64,000 nucleotides of DNA from Bradyrhizobium sp. Arg816 (GTDB lineage: Bacteria > Pseudomonadota > Alphaproteobacteria > Rhizobiales > Xanthobacteraceae), in assembly GCF_029989365.1 (NCBI RefSeq), contig NZ_JAPRAQ010000013.1, positions 1 to 64,000 of the forward strand, written 5' to 3'. Below the pieces are notes generated by a model. It saw only the letters and a program-made list of their open reading frames with translations. It searched no databases and was not told the DNA's origin. Below, piece by piece: positions 1 through 7,166 of this stretch. The position numbers and the translations under genes were made by a program. Numbering within the stretch: position 1 is the first letter of the stretch; each line of letters begins with the position of its first letter.

Positions 1-563
1 TCGATCCGCGCGGAACGCTCGCTGAGCGTTACCTTCGCGAACATCGCGGCCTGGACCTGCCTGAGAGCGTCGCGTACTCGGCGATCCGCTTTCATGCGGG
101 CCTGCGCTATGAGGGCGGCAAGTATCTCCCTGCGATGGTCTGCTTGCTGCGCGACATCACTAGCAACGAACCGACCGGCATTCACCGCACTTTCCTCAAT
201 CGATACACCGGCGAGAAGATCGACCGGAAAATGCTTGGCATCGCCAAGGGCGCGGCCATCAAGGTGGACGCCGCGTCCTCCTCGGAACTCACGATCGGTG
301 AAGGCGTCGAGACGGTGCTGGCGGCGCGCGCTGCCGGCTTTACTCCGGGATGGGCGCTGGGATCGAGCGGTGCTGTGCGCTCCTTCCCGGTGCTGCCGAA
401 TCTGAACGAGTTGACGATTCTGCAGGAGAACGACCCGACGAGCCGGCGGGATACCCAGGAATGCGCGCGTCGTTATCTCGGCGCACGCCGTCCGGTCAAC
501 ATCGTCGAGACCAAGATCGGCAACGACTTCAACGACTGCTGGAAGGCGCGCGGCGATGAATAA
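1..563 (+). CDS. Toprim-domain DNA primase, 5' truncated by window edge
   Basis: The reading frame is open from base 3, so the start lies outside the window; the ATG at 135 is internal because conserved-looking sequence precedes it. The visible 186 residues contain a Toprim-like core: GEGVETVLAAR (glutamate motif) followed by LTILQEND, where cellular primases carry the acidic DxD motif. This arrangement is typical of the primase half of mobile-element replication modules. Its stop overlaps the start of the helicase gene by 8 bases, indicating translational coupling. It probably primes element replication together with that helicase. The acidic motif is atypical (END rather than DxD), so metal binding is less certain. 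Confidence 0.75.
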   Translation, partial: DPRGTLAERYLREHRGLDLPESVAYSAIRFHAGLRYEGGKYLPAMVCLLRDITSNEPTGIHRTFLNRYTGEKIDRKMLGIAKGAAIKVDAASSSELTIGEGVETVLAARAAGFTPGWALGSSGAVRSFPVLPNLNELTILQENDPTSRRDTQECARRYLGARRPVNIVETKIGNDFNDCWKARGDE

Positions 564-1899
564 GCCCTTCGCCGTGCATCGGCTGATGCCGAATGACATC
601 GTGACCGAGGACAACGCCGCCCAGCAGTTCGTCCAGCTCCATGGTGATGATCTCCGCCACTGCCATTCTCACGGCAAGTGGTTTCGATGGAATGGTTCCT
701 ATTGGGAGATCAATCACACCAGTCTTGCATTCCACGCGGCACGCGAGCTGGCGCGGCAGCTTGCCGAGAATGAGGAGGACCGCAAGCGTTACAAGATCGA
801 AGCCACCAACTTTGCTGGCGGCGTGGAACGGTTCGCTAAGTGCGATCCGAACGTCGCCGTCACCATGGAATTCTGGGATCGCGACCCCTGGCTCCTGGGT
901 ACGCCGGGCGGCACCGTTGATCTGCGGACCGGGGTGCTGCGCCCTGCCTCGCGCGAGGACGGCATCACCAAGGTCGCCTCGGTAGCGCCGGACGGTAGCG
1001 GTTGCCCGCGTTGGCTTCGCTTCTTGGTTGAAACTACTGGAGACGACGGCGAGTTGATTCGGTTTCTGCAGCAGTGGTGCGGGTACTGCCTGACCGGCGT
1101 TACGCGCGAGCACGCGCTGGTCTTCGTCTACGGCCCCGGCGGCAACGGCAAGTCTGTCTTCCTGAATACGGTCACCTCGATTCTGAAGCACTACTCCGTC
1201 ACGTCGGCGATGGAAACGTTCACGGCATCAAAAAGCGACAAGCACCCGACCGAACTTGCGATGCTGGCTGGAGCGCGGCTTGTCACCGCGAGCGAGACCG
1301 AAGAGGGCCGCGCATGGGCCGAAGCACGCATCAAGGCGCTGACCGGTGGCGATCCGATCACCGCGCGCTTCATGCGGCGCGACTTCTTCACCTACGCGCC
1401 GACGTTCAAGCTGATCGTGATCGGCAACCACAAGCCGGGCCTGCATAACGTTGATGATGCAGCCAAGCGCCGATTCAACATCGTGCCGTTCATCCTTAAG
1501 CCGGCCACGCCGGATCGAGACCTTGAGCAGAAGCTGATGCAGGAGGCGCCCGGAATCCTGCAATGGATGATCGAGGGTTGCCTCGACTGGCAGCAGCACG
1601 GGTTGGTCCGCCCGAAGTGCGTCGTCGAGGCCACGGCGGAGTATTTCAGCGATCAGGATCTGTTCCGGCATTGGCTCGAAGAGGAATGCATCTGCGAACC
1701 GGGCAATATGGACATCTCGGAGGCCAGCAGTGTCCTGTTCAAGTCTTGGTCCGACTACGCCAAGGCGGCGGGAAATAAACCGGGCACGTCCTCGACCTTC
1801 AAGGACAATCTGACGGCGGCCGGGTTCAAGTTTTACCGGGGCGCGAAGGCAAGGGAGTTCTTCGGGATTCGCCTGCGGCCGAAGCAGGAATGGGAGTAG
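556..1899 (+). CDS. Phage/plasmid P4-type primase-helicase (D5 family ATPase)
   Basis: A 447-residue protein with the architecture of phage P4 alpha C-terminal / poxvirus D5-type helicases. A D5_N-like region (about 60-185, including TPGGTVDLRTG) precedes Walker A GPGGNGKS at about 193-200. Downstream are a Walker B/sensor region (LVTASETEEG) and the IVIGNHKP motif at about 295, typical of SF3 helicases. A C-terminal helical domain follows. SF3 helicases of this type unwind origins of satellites and integrated plasmids. The start ATG overlaps the upstream primase stop. An inverted, iteron-like repeat begins 18 bases after its stop, which supports a role in element replication. Confidence 0.9.
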   Translation: MNKPFAVHRLMPNDIVTEDNAAQQFVQLHGDDLRHCHSHGKWFRWNGSYWEINHTSLAFHAARELARQLAENEEDRKRYKIEATNFAGGVERFAKCDPNVAVTMEFWDRDPWLLGTPGGTVDLRTGVLRPASREDGITKVASVAPDGSGCPRWLRFLVETTGDDGELIRFLQQWCGYCLTGVTREHALVFVYGPGGNGKSVFLNTVTSILKHYSVTSAMETFTASKSDKHPTELAMLAGARLVTASETEEGRAWAEARIKALTGGDPITARFMRRDFFTYAPTFKLIVIGNHKPGLHNVDDAAKRRFNIVPFILKPATPDRDLEQKLMQEAPGILQWMIEGCLDWQQHGLVRPKCVVEATAEYFSDQDLFRHWLEEECICEPGNMDISEASSVLFKSWSDYAKAAGNKPGTSSTFKDNLTAAGFKFYRGAKAREFFGIRLRPKQEWE

Positions 1900-1902
1900 C
1901 CC

Positions 1903-2136
1903 ATGAGGAAGGATGATGACGGCACTGACGGCGTTGACGCATTTTCCGGATTAGTCGCTTACGCGCGCGCGTGGGGCCTCAAACCGAAAATGGCGTCAGC
2001 AGCGTCAGTGGCGTCAGAGCTCTCGCACCTCTCATGGATAAGGCCAATCGCGGCGGAATTTCCCGCCGCGCCCCGCGATGGTGAAGGGACACATCACGGC
2101 GGGCTCACACAGGTCCCAATCACGAGTGAGGATTGA
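1903..2136 (+). CDS. Doubtful small ORF across the iteron-like repeat
   Basis: A 77-codon frame begins 4 bases after the helicase stop. Its sequence simply reads through the inverted repeat (TDGVD and SAASVAS are the translated repeat units), and no domain is recognisable. There is a weak GGAG-like element in the end of the helicase gene. I list it because of the tight spacing, but a non-coding function for this DNA explains it better. Confidence 0.25.
   Translation: MRKDDDGTDGVDAFSGLVAYARAWGLKPKMASAASVASELSHLSWIRPIAAEFPAAPRDGEGTHHGGLTQVPITSED
1917..2016. repeat. Iteron-like inverted repeat array (candidate origin or operator)
   Basis: The left arm (1917-1949) has three TGACGs spaced every 9 bases (1917, 1926, 1935) followed by ATTTTC. 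The right arm (1984-2016) is its reverse complement with about 27 of 33 positions identical, so it shows three GCGTCA units at 9-base spacing (1993, 2002, 2011). The arms are separated by 34 bases that include a CG-alternating run near 1961-1971. Position directly behind a P4-type primase-helicase suggests a replication origin or binding site for the element's initiator. A terminator is an alternative, but no T-run follows. Confidence 0.55.
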
Positions 2137-2137
2137 A

Positions 2138-2608
2138 ATGCGAACTACCGATTCACAAATCTTGATCGAAATGCCTGGCGTGTGCGATTGCAGCTTCATA
2201 GGCTCATGGCTTCTGATGGTGGCACGAGCGCAGAGCTTCTGGTCCGAAAAGTTGCACGATCGCGTCTTTCGGAATTCGGCTTCCACGCTGTCTCGGCATT
2301 TTGATCCGTTCCAACGCGCTGCACTTAAGGTTCTGAGCGCCGCGCCGTTCCCCTCCTATCCAGAGAATCCCTTCCTGGTCGTCGATTTCGATGAGACCGA
2401 GGTCTTCAGCACGGCATTTGCCATGATGGTCCAGCTCGGCTTCTTCCGTTCCGACGGCGGGAGCTATCGACTGGAGGTCCCGAAATCCGTCACCATCCAC
2501 AAGGTGAAGCGCGCCGCGTCGAAGGTTGCGTCGAGCACGACGAACGGTGCGATGGAGAGCCTGTTGCACACCATGCCACATGGAACTGAAGCCGCCCGAC
2601 TCATGTGA
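2138..2608 (+). CDS. Hypothetical protein of the replication module
   Basis: A 156-residue protein without a recognised family. The start at 2138 is preferred over an in-frame start at 2078 because GAGG lies 6 bases upstream of the ATG. The sequence is mixed alpha/beta in character, with no signal peptide. A segment around residues 70-125 (PFLVVDFDETEVFSTAFAMM...) looks like a small winged-helix fold, the kind of domain seen in accessory proteins of satellites, but this is only an impression. It lies in the same direction as the primase genes and the helix-turn-helix genes. Confidence 0.5.
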   Translation: MRTTDSQILIEMPGVCDCSFIGSWLLMVARAQSFWSEKLHDRVFRNSASTLSRHFDPFQRAALKVLSAAPFPSYPENPFLVVDFDETEVFSTAFAMMVQLGFFRSDGGSYRLEVPKSVTIHKVKRAASKVASSTTNGAMESLLHTMPHGTEAARLM

Positions 2609-2668
2609 GGCCACTAACTACGGCTTGGCTGCCTCGGTTTGGGTCCTTCCCAGACCGGGGCAGGCTGC

Positions 2669-2695
2669 GGGTTGCGCAGCCGCGCAGTGCAACCC
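2669..2695. other. Hairpin between module genes
   Basis: GGGTTGC at 2669-2675 pairs with GCAACCC at 2689-2695 around a 13-base loop. A weaker GGTTTGGG/CCCAGACC hairpin lies just upstream, around 2637-2657. They occupy the 135-base gap between two co-directional genes. There is no T-run, so this is not a classical terminator. It could be a leader structure or protein site. Confidence 0.3.
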
Positions 2696-2743
2696 CTGGG
2701 ATGAGCCGCGATCGAGGCTACAACAACTACAGGAGTAAACATC

Positions 2744-3241
2744 GTGAAATTGATCTCGGCATTCGGCGCCGCCGACATGCTGGAGTTGGACCGGCAGACT
2801 GTCCGGCGCGCCTTGCGTTACGTGGCACCGGATGGATACGAGAAGAAGCAGCCACGTTGGCGGATGAAGACGATTGTTGACGCAGTCGATCAGCATCTCG
2901 GCCGCAATAGCGCGCCACGGGCTGCCGATCAAACCCGCTTGGATGTTGCTTTCAGCGAATTCGATGAGGGCTGCGAAGCCCTCCACGTGATTGCTGATCT
3001 GAAGAAGCGCCGGCAGGATGCTCGCCGTCTTATTGCCCTCTTGATCGAGCTGGACGACGCCATGCGAGCCGCCGCTCGCCTAGCTCGCGAAGACGATCTT
3101 CGTGCCTCCCTCCGCTGTGACCAGCACTTCCGGGTTGCGATGCGCCGCTTCGAGAGCCCGTGTGAGTGGACGCATGATGAGTGCTGGAAGATTCTCGACG
3201 CCATTGCCGGCGACCCTGCGCGTTCGATTGGAGGCGCTTGA
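2744..3241 (+). CDS. Helix-turn-helix protein, Nu1 terminase-small-subunit-like N-terminus
   Basis: 165 residues starting at GTG, with AGGAG 10-14 bases upstream. The N-terminal 55 residues (SAFGAADMLELDRQTVRRALR ... RWRMKTIVDAV) have the excisionase/Nu1-like winged-helix pattern: a first helix, DRQTVRRAL recognition helix and a basic wing. The rest is helical and charged, with many Arg residues. In lambda-like phages Nu1 recognises the packaging site. In satellites, similar proteins are used as regulators or to redirect packaging. No large terminase is visible nearby, so a regulatory or DNA-marking role is equally possible. Confidence 0.55.
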   Translation: MKLISAFGAADMLELDRQTVRRALRYVAPDGYEKKQPRWRMKTIVDAVDQHLGRNSAPRAADQTRLDVAFSEFDEGCEALHVIADLKKRRQDARRLIALLIELDDAMRAAARLAREDDLRASLRCDQHFRVAMRRFESPCEWTHDECWKILDAIAGDPARSIGGA

Positions 3242-3243
3242 CC

Positions 3244-3537
3244 ATGGACGCCGGTACGCGAGAATCGGGCGACATCGCTGACGATGAGGATGTTGTCACT
3301 TCCTTGAAGCAGACGATCGCAGAACTGCGGGCGCGCGTTGCGGAACTCGAACAGCCACCGCCGCAGTGGACGCCGCTGAAGCGAGGGGCAGCGGTCTGTG
3401 GTCTGAATTACGAAACGGTACGTCTGTGGGCCGAGCGCGGGCTGATCGACGCCTGCCGCGAGGGCGGGCGTTGGATGGTTAACTTGACCAGCCTGAAGGC
3501 ACGACAGGCGCGTATCTTTGGTGGGGCTCAGGGATAG
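3244..3537 (+). CDS. Small MerR/excisionase-like HTH protein
   Basis: 97 residues from the ATG 2 bases after the previous stop, so the two genes are coupled. Residues 17-40 form a short coiled coil (LKQTIAELRARVAELE). Residues 45-85 carry a helix-turn-helix (RGAAVCGLNYETVRLWAERGLIDA) followed by GGRWMVNLTSL, a wing typical of excisionase/MerR-like DNA-binding modules. It is probably the regulator or excisionase-like factor of the mobile module. It is the last gene before the module's right side fades into repeat sequence. Confidence 0.6.
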   Translation: MDAGTRESGDIADDEDVVTSLKQTIAELRARVAELEQPPPQWTPLKRGAAVCGLNYETVRLWAERGLIDACREGGRWMVNLTSLKARQARIFGGAQG

Positions 3538-3856
3538 ATGTTGGCTCCAATAGAGAGTAGCGAAGGAACACTTGCCGCTCGTTGTACTGCTAGACCATGG
3601 ACCGGGAGAATCTAGTCATGTCGGCTTGTCCGCTCTTGGAGGTACACCGGAAATCGCGCCCCGTTAGGGCGACCGCCGCTTTTGACCCGAAGCGGACCTT
3701 TCCGCTTCAGAAACCCAAATGCGCCAGAGCCAGCAACTGGTTGGTCAGGACGGTTCGTCGTGCCGACGACGGCACCCATTTCAGGGCTGCCGCGTATACT
3801 GTCCGAGTTGCCTCACCGCGTTGACGTAAGACAGGTCGCGGCCAAAATCGCTCATA
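3538..3856. repeat. Degenerate intergenic repeat DNA, no gene
   Basis: No convincing coding sequence. At 3669-3696 the DNA reads gaccgccgcttttgacccg and onwards, giving the peptide AFDPKRT in one frame. I remember this signature from many spurious ORFs in Bradyrhizobium intergenic regions (recollection, not checked). An 8-bp perfect inverted repeat, GAAGCGGA/TCCGCTTC with a 4-base loop, lies at about 3690-3709. The stretch directly abuts the truncated end of the HdeD gene, so it may mark a recombination point. Confidence 0.4.
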
Positions 3857-4156
3857 CATTAAGAGCACCATTGTTGTTTGGCCGCTGCAGGAAAACGTCG
3901 TGATGGCGGCGAGGATGATCATGACGCCGCTCAGGCCCAACCAGAAGCGCGGACCTGTCTCGCCCTCGGAAGCCTTAACAGCGGCCCAGACGGCGATAAC
4001 CCCGTCGATCAGGGCATGGGCTCCCCACAGCAAGGTCAGCGTAACCAGCGTAGGACCACGCCAAAAGAATGCGAGAACGCCAAACCCGATAAAGACGATT
4101 GCGCGCAACAGCACGAGACACTGATCGTCGGTAAGTGGCATCGGTAGCTTCGTCAT
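3707..4156 (-). pseudogene. Truncated HdeD-family (DUF308) membrane protein
   Basis: The first 100 residues resemble HdeD-type acid-resistance membrane proteins. Three hydrophobic segments (about 14-31, 36-60, 72-88) are followed by SGQTTMVLLM, which matches the family's typical xPGxTxLxLL repeat. After this point (about base 3857) the frame continues for 49 codons into repeat-derived sequence rich in Arg and Trp, with no membrane helices. Family members are about 170-190 residues with six helices, so the second half is missing. Probably non-functional. Confidence 0.65.
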
Positions 4157-4458
4157 TGGTCATATGCTCCATCAATTGCTTTCGTGCAGCGACCGCCGCA
4201 CCAGCGAACGTGACCGATGGATAGGGTCACGCGCGCCAAGCTACTTGTACGACCATGCTTGTTTGGGACGTGTTTCTCTCAATTCATCAGGAGGCCATGC
4301 TCGTTATGCGGATTGAACCAGCGGGCTTCAGCGGTCCGCACGCCTCTTCTGACTTGGCCCCGGCGCAAATCCCGAAACAATGAGTTTCGATAGTTTCCGT
4401 TGTCGACTTTCCGACGAAAGAGCAAATTACAGGGAAGAGGCAGGAGTGAGGTTGGGCT
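4157..4458. other. Intergenic region, no gene seen
   Basis: About 300 bases between two divergently transcribed genes. It presumably holds the AraC-gene promoter and the former hdeD promoter. I see no convincing -35/-10 pair and no repeat. Confidence 0.4.
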
Positions 4459-5388
4459 ATGGGTGTGAACCTGGAAGCCGTAGACCGGCATCGCGCTTAT
4501 GGAGACTATCTGGCGGAGCGCTTCCATCAGAGAGAGCCAAGGTCCCACGTCTCTCGCACGCGCAAGCACGACGTGCTGGCGGTGACCCAGATCAGGTCTC
4601 ACGCGCCAATGTCAGCGCCCAGCCATTCGGTCGCCCGTGATGAGGCCTATCACGTCTGCCTAATGATCGAGAGTTTGCCGGACCTCGAGCTGTGGCAAGA
4701 CGGTCATTCAGTCAAAGCAGAACCGTTCAAGGCCGGCACGACGGGGCTATTTGACCTTCGCCGCGACCCTCGCGGCTTTCATCGGACAGGGTACAACATT
4801 CTTCCGTTCTACTTACCCCGAGCGGTGCTCATCGACATAGCGCAGCAAAAGTGTGTGCGGTTTGATGGTGAGCTTCAATATACCTTCGGCTCGAGCTACG
4901 ACGATGCGATCATCCGTAATCTCGGTTCGGCGCTGCTCCTTGCACTTGAGCGAGATCATCGCGTTGATGGATTGTTCCTCGACCACATTCTTCACGCGGT
5001 GGGCTCTCACGTCGTCGAGCGCTATGGCGCGCCGGGGGCGACGCGAGCACACGCGAAGGGTGGGCTGGCCTCTTGGCAGGAGCGGCGCGCTAAGGAACTG
5101 ATGTCGGCGAGCCTTAGCTCCGACGTTACACTGAAGCGGCTCGCGGAGGAGTGCGGATTGACAGTCTCGCATTTTGCGCGGGCCTTTCGGCAATCAGCGC
5201 AGGTTCCTCCCCACCACTGGCTGCAAGAGCGCCGCGTCGAAAAGGCCCTCACCATGCTCGCGGGCCGCGAGGCGTCGCTTTCGGAAATTGCCATAGATTG
5301 CGGCTTCGCGGATCAGAGCCATTTCGCCAGGGTCTTCAGGCGGCACATCGGCATTAGCCCGGGGAAGTGGCGCAAGGAAAATGCCTAG
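4459..5388 (+). CDS. AraC-family transcriptional regulator (paralogue A)
   Basis: 309 residues. The N-terminal ~190 residues form a ligand-binding or dimerisation region (PDLELWQDG, FDLRRDPRGF). The C-terminal 100 residues carry the two AraC helix-turn-helix motifs: VTLKRLAEECGLTVSHFARAF and LSEIAIDCGFADQSHFARVF, followed by GISPGKWR. It is clearly homologous over its full length to the regulator encoded at 31978-32901 on the other strand. There is no neighbouring target operon; the left neighbour is a broken gene and the right is non-coding. It may therefore control distant genes or be an orphan left by rearrangement. Confidence 0.88.
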   Translation: MGVNLEAVDRHRAYGDYLAERFHQREPRSHVSRTRKHDVLAVTQIRSHAPMSAPSHSVARDEAYHVCLMIESLPDLELWQDGHSVKAEPFKAGTTGLFDLRRDPRGFHRTGYNILPFYLPRAVLIDIAQQKCVRFDGELQYTFGSSYDDAIIRNLGSALLLALERDHRVDGLFLDHILHAVGSHVVERYGAPGATRAHAKGGLASWQERRAKELMSASLSSDVTLKRLAEECGLTVSHFARAFRQSAQVPPHHWLQERRVEKALTMLAGREASLSEIAIDCGFADQSHFARVFRRHIGISPGKWRKENA

Positions 5389-5583
5389 AATGGTCGATAA
5401 ACCGCGTAGTCTCCGCCGTCGTCCTCAAGTCGGCAGCAGTTTGTGTCGGATGCCGCAGACGAAGCCTAAGAGTATAGGAACTTCCGCATCTGGCCCTTAG
5501 CTGAACAACGCGGAGCCAATTCGGATGTCGGCGATCGGCTGCGAACCTGACGCGGGGCCGCCTTTGCCTCGACTGCCGCTTAT
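5389..5583. other. Non-coding DNA left of the MITE-like element
   Basis: Nothing convincing. A CCGCATCTGGCCC-like segment at 5483-5495 resembles degenerate rhizobial intergenic repeat DNA. Confidence 0.3.
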
Positions 5584-5810
5584 GACCGATTGTGTTGCAA
5601 AAATCGTTTTGCAGGAGATGTCAAAAATTCTGAGGACCGTCGGCGCGTTCTTCGTATAATGATCCGAGGGACCTCATCGCCTTGCGCGAAATTCATGGGC
5701 GACTTCGGTAGCGCGACTGAGGCGATGCGAATCATCGACCTCTTTGCGCTTCAGGTTTTCGCCAAACATTTGGGCCGTTGCAACTTACGATTTTTGCAAC
5801 ACTATCGGAC
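5584..5810. mobile_element. MITE-like element, 227 bp with 24-bp terminal inverted repeats
   Basis: Bases 5584-5607 and the reverse complement of 5787-5810 match at 22 of 24 positions, with shared core GTGTTGCAAAAATCGT. The interior (about 180 bases) has no coding capacity for a transposase. A TATAAT at 5655-5660 lies inside, without a good -35. No clear target-site duplication is visible in the flanks. The GTTGCAAA core resembles IS6-type termini, but the parent element cannot be named from this window. Confidence 0.6.
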
Positions 5811-6127
5811 ACCATTGTCGACTGTCGCTGTGAGACAAGGTTGTGCCCATGGAACCTGACCGATTGCCGACCTGTCCACGAACCCGATTCGAAGGCTGCC
5901 GCAGTACTCTCGACGCCACGGCGCGGGTGATGCGGACGGGGGTCACCCTCGAACATGTATGTATTGCTGCCATTTCCCGGATGAGCGGCAGCGCACAAGA
6001 TCGTAGCAGGCCAGTTCCGAATTAACTGGAGCAACCCTTTCATTGGTGGCACGTTAGCAACCATCGCCGACCGGATCGTGGCTTTTATCGGTGATGAGAA
6101 CGCCGGTAGCGCTCCCGCCTTCCTCTC
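5811..6127. other. Non-coding DNA right of the MITE-like element
   Basis: About 320 bases without a recognisable gene. The last 30 bases hold the ribosome-binding region of the following small gene. Confidence 0.3.
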
Positions 6128-6346
6128 ATGGAAAGGAGCAGCGCCGTGCAGCACCGACGCCGCATTAAGCACACCAAATCCCTCGAAGAGCGCCTTGCTG
6201 AAGAAGCCAAGGAATTGCGCGCGACGGCCGCAACCCTTCCACCAGGTTACGAGCGGGAGGCGCTGCTGCGAAGGGCTCGGCAGGATGAAACTGCCGCGCA
6301 CGTGACCGAGTGGCTAAACTCGCCCGGCCTCAGGCCGCCGACCTAA
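6128..6346 (+). CDS. Small charged protein, rhizobial hypothetical family
   Basis: 72 residues, very rich in Arg, Glu and Ala: HRRRIKHTKSLEERLAEEAKELR then LPPGYEREALLRRARQDETAAHVTEWLNSPGL. The layout (basic start, amphipathic helix, PPG turn, second helix, SPGLxPP end) is one I associate with small conserved proteins found in many copies in Bradyrhizobium. Function unknown. It is followed after 5 bases by another small protein of similar type, so the two are likely co-expressed. Confidence 0.65.
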   Translation: MERSSAVQHRRRIKHTKSLEERLAEEAKELRATAATLPPGYEREALLRRARQDETAAHVTEWLNSPGLRPPT

Positions 6347-6351
6347 GCACA

Positions 6352-6540
6352 GTGGGACAATCGCGGGCCGACAAGTGCCGCAAGAGAGCGGAACAATGCC
6401 GCTTGAATGCAACGAATGAGCGAAGTGCGTCCGGCGAAGAGGCGTGGCTTGAGCTTGCTGCCCAATGGACAATGCTGGCGGCCGCCTTCGAGCAAGAGGA
6501 CGGTCCACCGCAAATGAATGGCGGAACGCCTAACAAGTAA
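6352..6540 (+). CDS. Small helical protein, rhizobial hypothetical family
   Basis: 62 residues from GTG at 6352. An upstream in-frame GTG at 6310 would overlap the previous gene by 37 bases. The 6352 start places the conserved-looking SRADKCRKRAEQCR at the N-terminus, which I judge more likely. The pattern (Cys-containing helix, then EAWLELAAQWTMLA) recurs in short soluble proteins of rhizobia whose function is unknown. No ribosome-binding site is visible, so translation probably depends on coupling to the gene 5 bases upstream. Confidence 0.6.
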   Translation: MGQSRADKCRKRAEQCRLNATNERSASGEEAWLELAAQWTMLAAAFEQEDGPPQMNGGTPNK

Positions 6541-6562
6541 AGGCCGCCTCAGTGGGCGGCCT
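6541..6562. terminator. Hairpin between convergent genes
   Basis: AGGCCGCC at 6541-6548 pairs perfectly with GGCGGCCT at 6555-6562, with a 6-base loop. It starts directly after the stop of the plus-strand small gene and lies 14 bases from the end of the minus-strand gene. This is the expected place for a shared terminator. No clear T-run follows on either strand. Confidence 0.5.
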
Positions 6563-6575
6563 CATCGCGAACGCT

Positions 6576-6893
6576 CTATTTGGGTGCGCCGGTCGGGCTA
6601 CCCGAACCGGTGGTCTGCTCCCCTCCCGGTTGGCCCGGGGAATGCGCAGAAGCGCCCGGCTTCTCTTGATCGGCCACGTATCCGGACGCTCCGGAGTTGC
6701 GTGTCTTGATCCCTTTGTCCGCATCACGCTGCATCTGCTCGTTGGGCTCGCTCGTCTTGAGCCCTTTATCGACATCACCGTGCATCTCATCCTTGGTTTG
6801 CGGACTGGGCGCGGCCTTTTGCTCCTGTGCCATTGCATGGAAGGTAATCGCGCTTCCGGCAACTACAATCATCGCGAGAATTGCTGTTCGCAT
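6576..6893 (-). CDS. Secreted hydrophilic repeat protein
   Basis: 105 residues from an ATG with a strong GGAGGAG 4 bases upstream; a longer TTG start at 6944 lacks such a site. Residues 1-22 form a signal peptide (TAILAMIVVAGSAITFHAMA-Q). The mature part is low-complexity and Gly/Lys/Asp-rich. It contains two related units, DVDKGLKTSEPNEQM and DADKGIKTRNSGASG, and ends in a GSPTGAP tail. It is probably an unstructured periplasmic protein, perhaps stress-related. No known family assigned. Confidence 0.7.
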   Translation of the reverse strand: MRTAILAMIVVAGSAITFHAMAQEQKAAPSPQTKDEMHGDVDKGLKTSEPNEQMQRDADKGIKTRNSGASGYVADQEKPGASAHSPGQPGGEQTTGSGSPTGAPK

Positions 6894-7166
6894 ACGTCTC
6901 CTCCATCGCGTTGCCCCGGTCCGATAAACGCATGAACTTCCCAACCTTTCCTAGTTCCAATCGCAATCTTTAGTGGGTGCGCTTACCGCACAAGGTGGGC
7001 TGTGCTCGATGACGCCTATTGGCCCATCCTGGCCAATCGCAGCCCTATGCCCGATGACTGCTTCCGGCTGAACAGCGGACGCGCTCATTGGATTTCGTTG
7101 GATTGCGGCTAATGCGAACCTGTCTCGTCATTGCGTAAACTGGTCGTGAAACGACAGGAGCAACGA

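Noticed and set aside
5472..5484. 13-base match to one arm of an FLP recombination site (GTATAGGAACTTC)
   Set aside because: The second arm and the spacer are missing, so it is not a site or an engineered scar; probably coincidence in repeat-like DNA.
5655..5660. TATAAT as a promoter -10 element inside the MITE-like element
   Set aside because: No -35 at a proper distance and no gene directly downstream.
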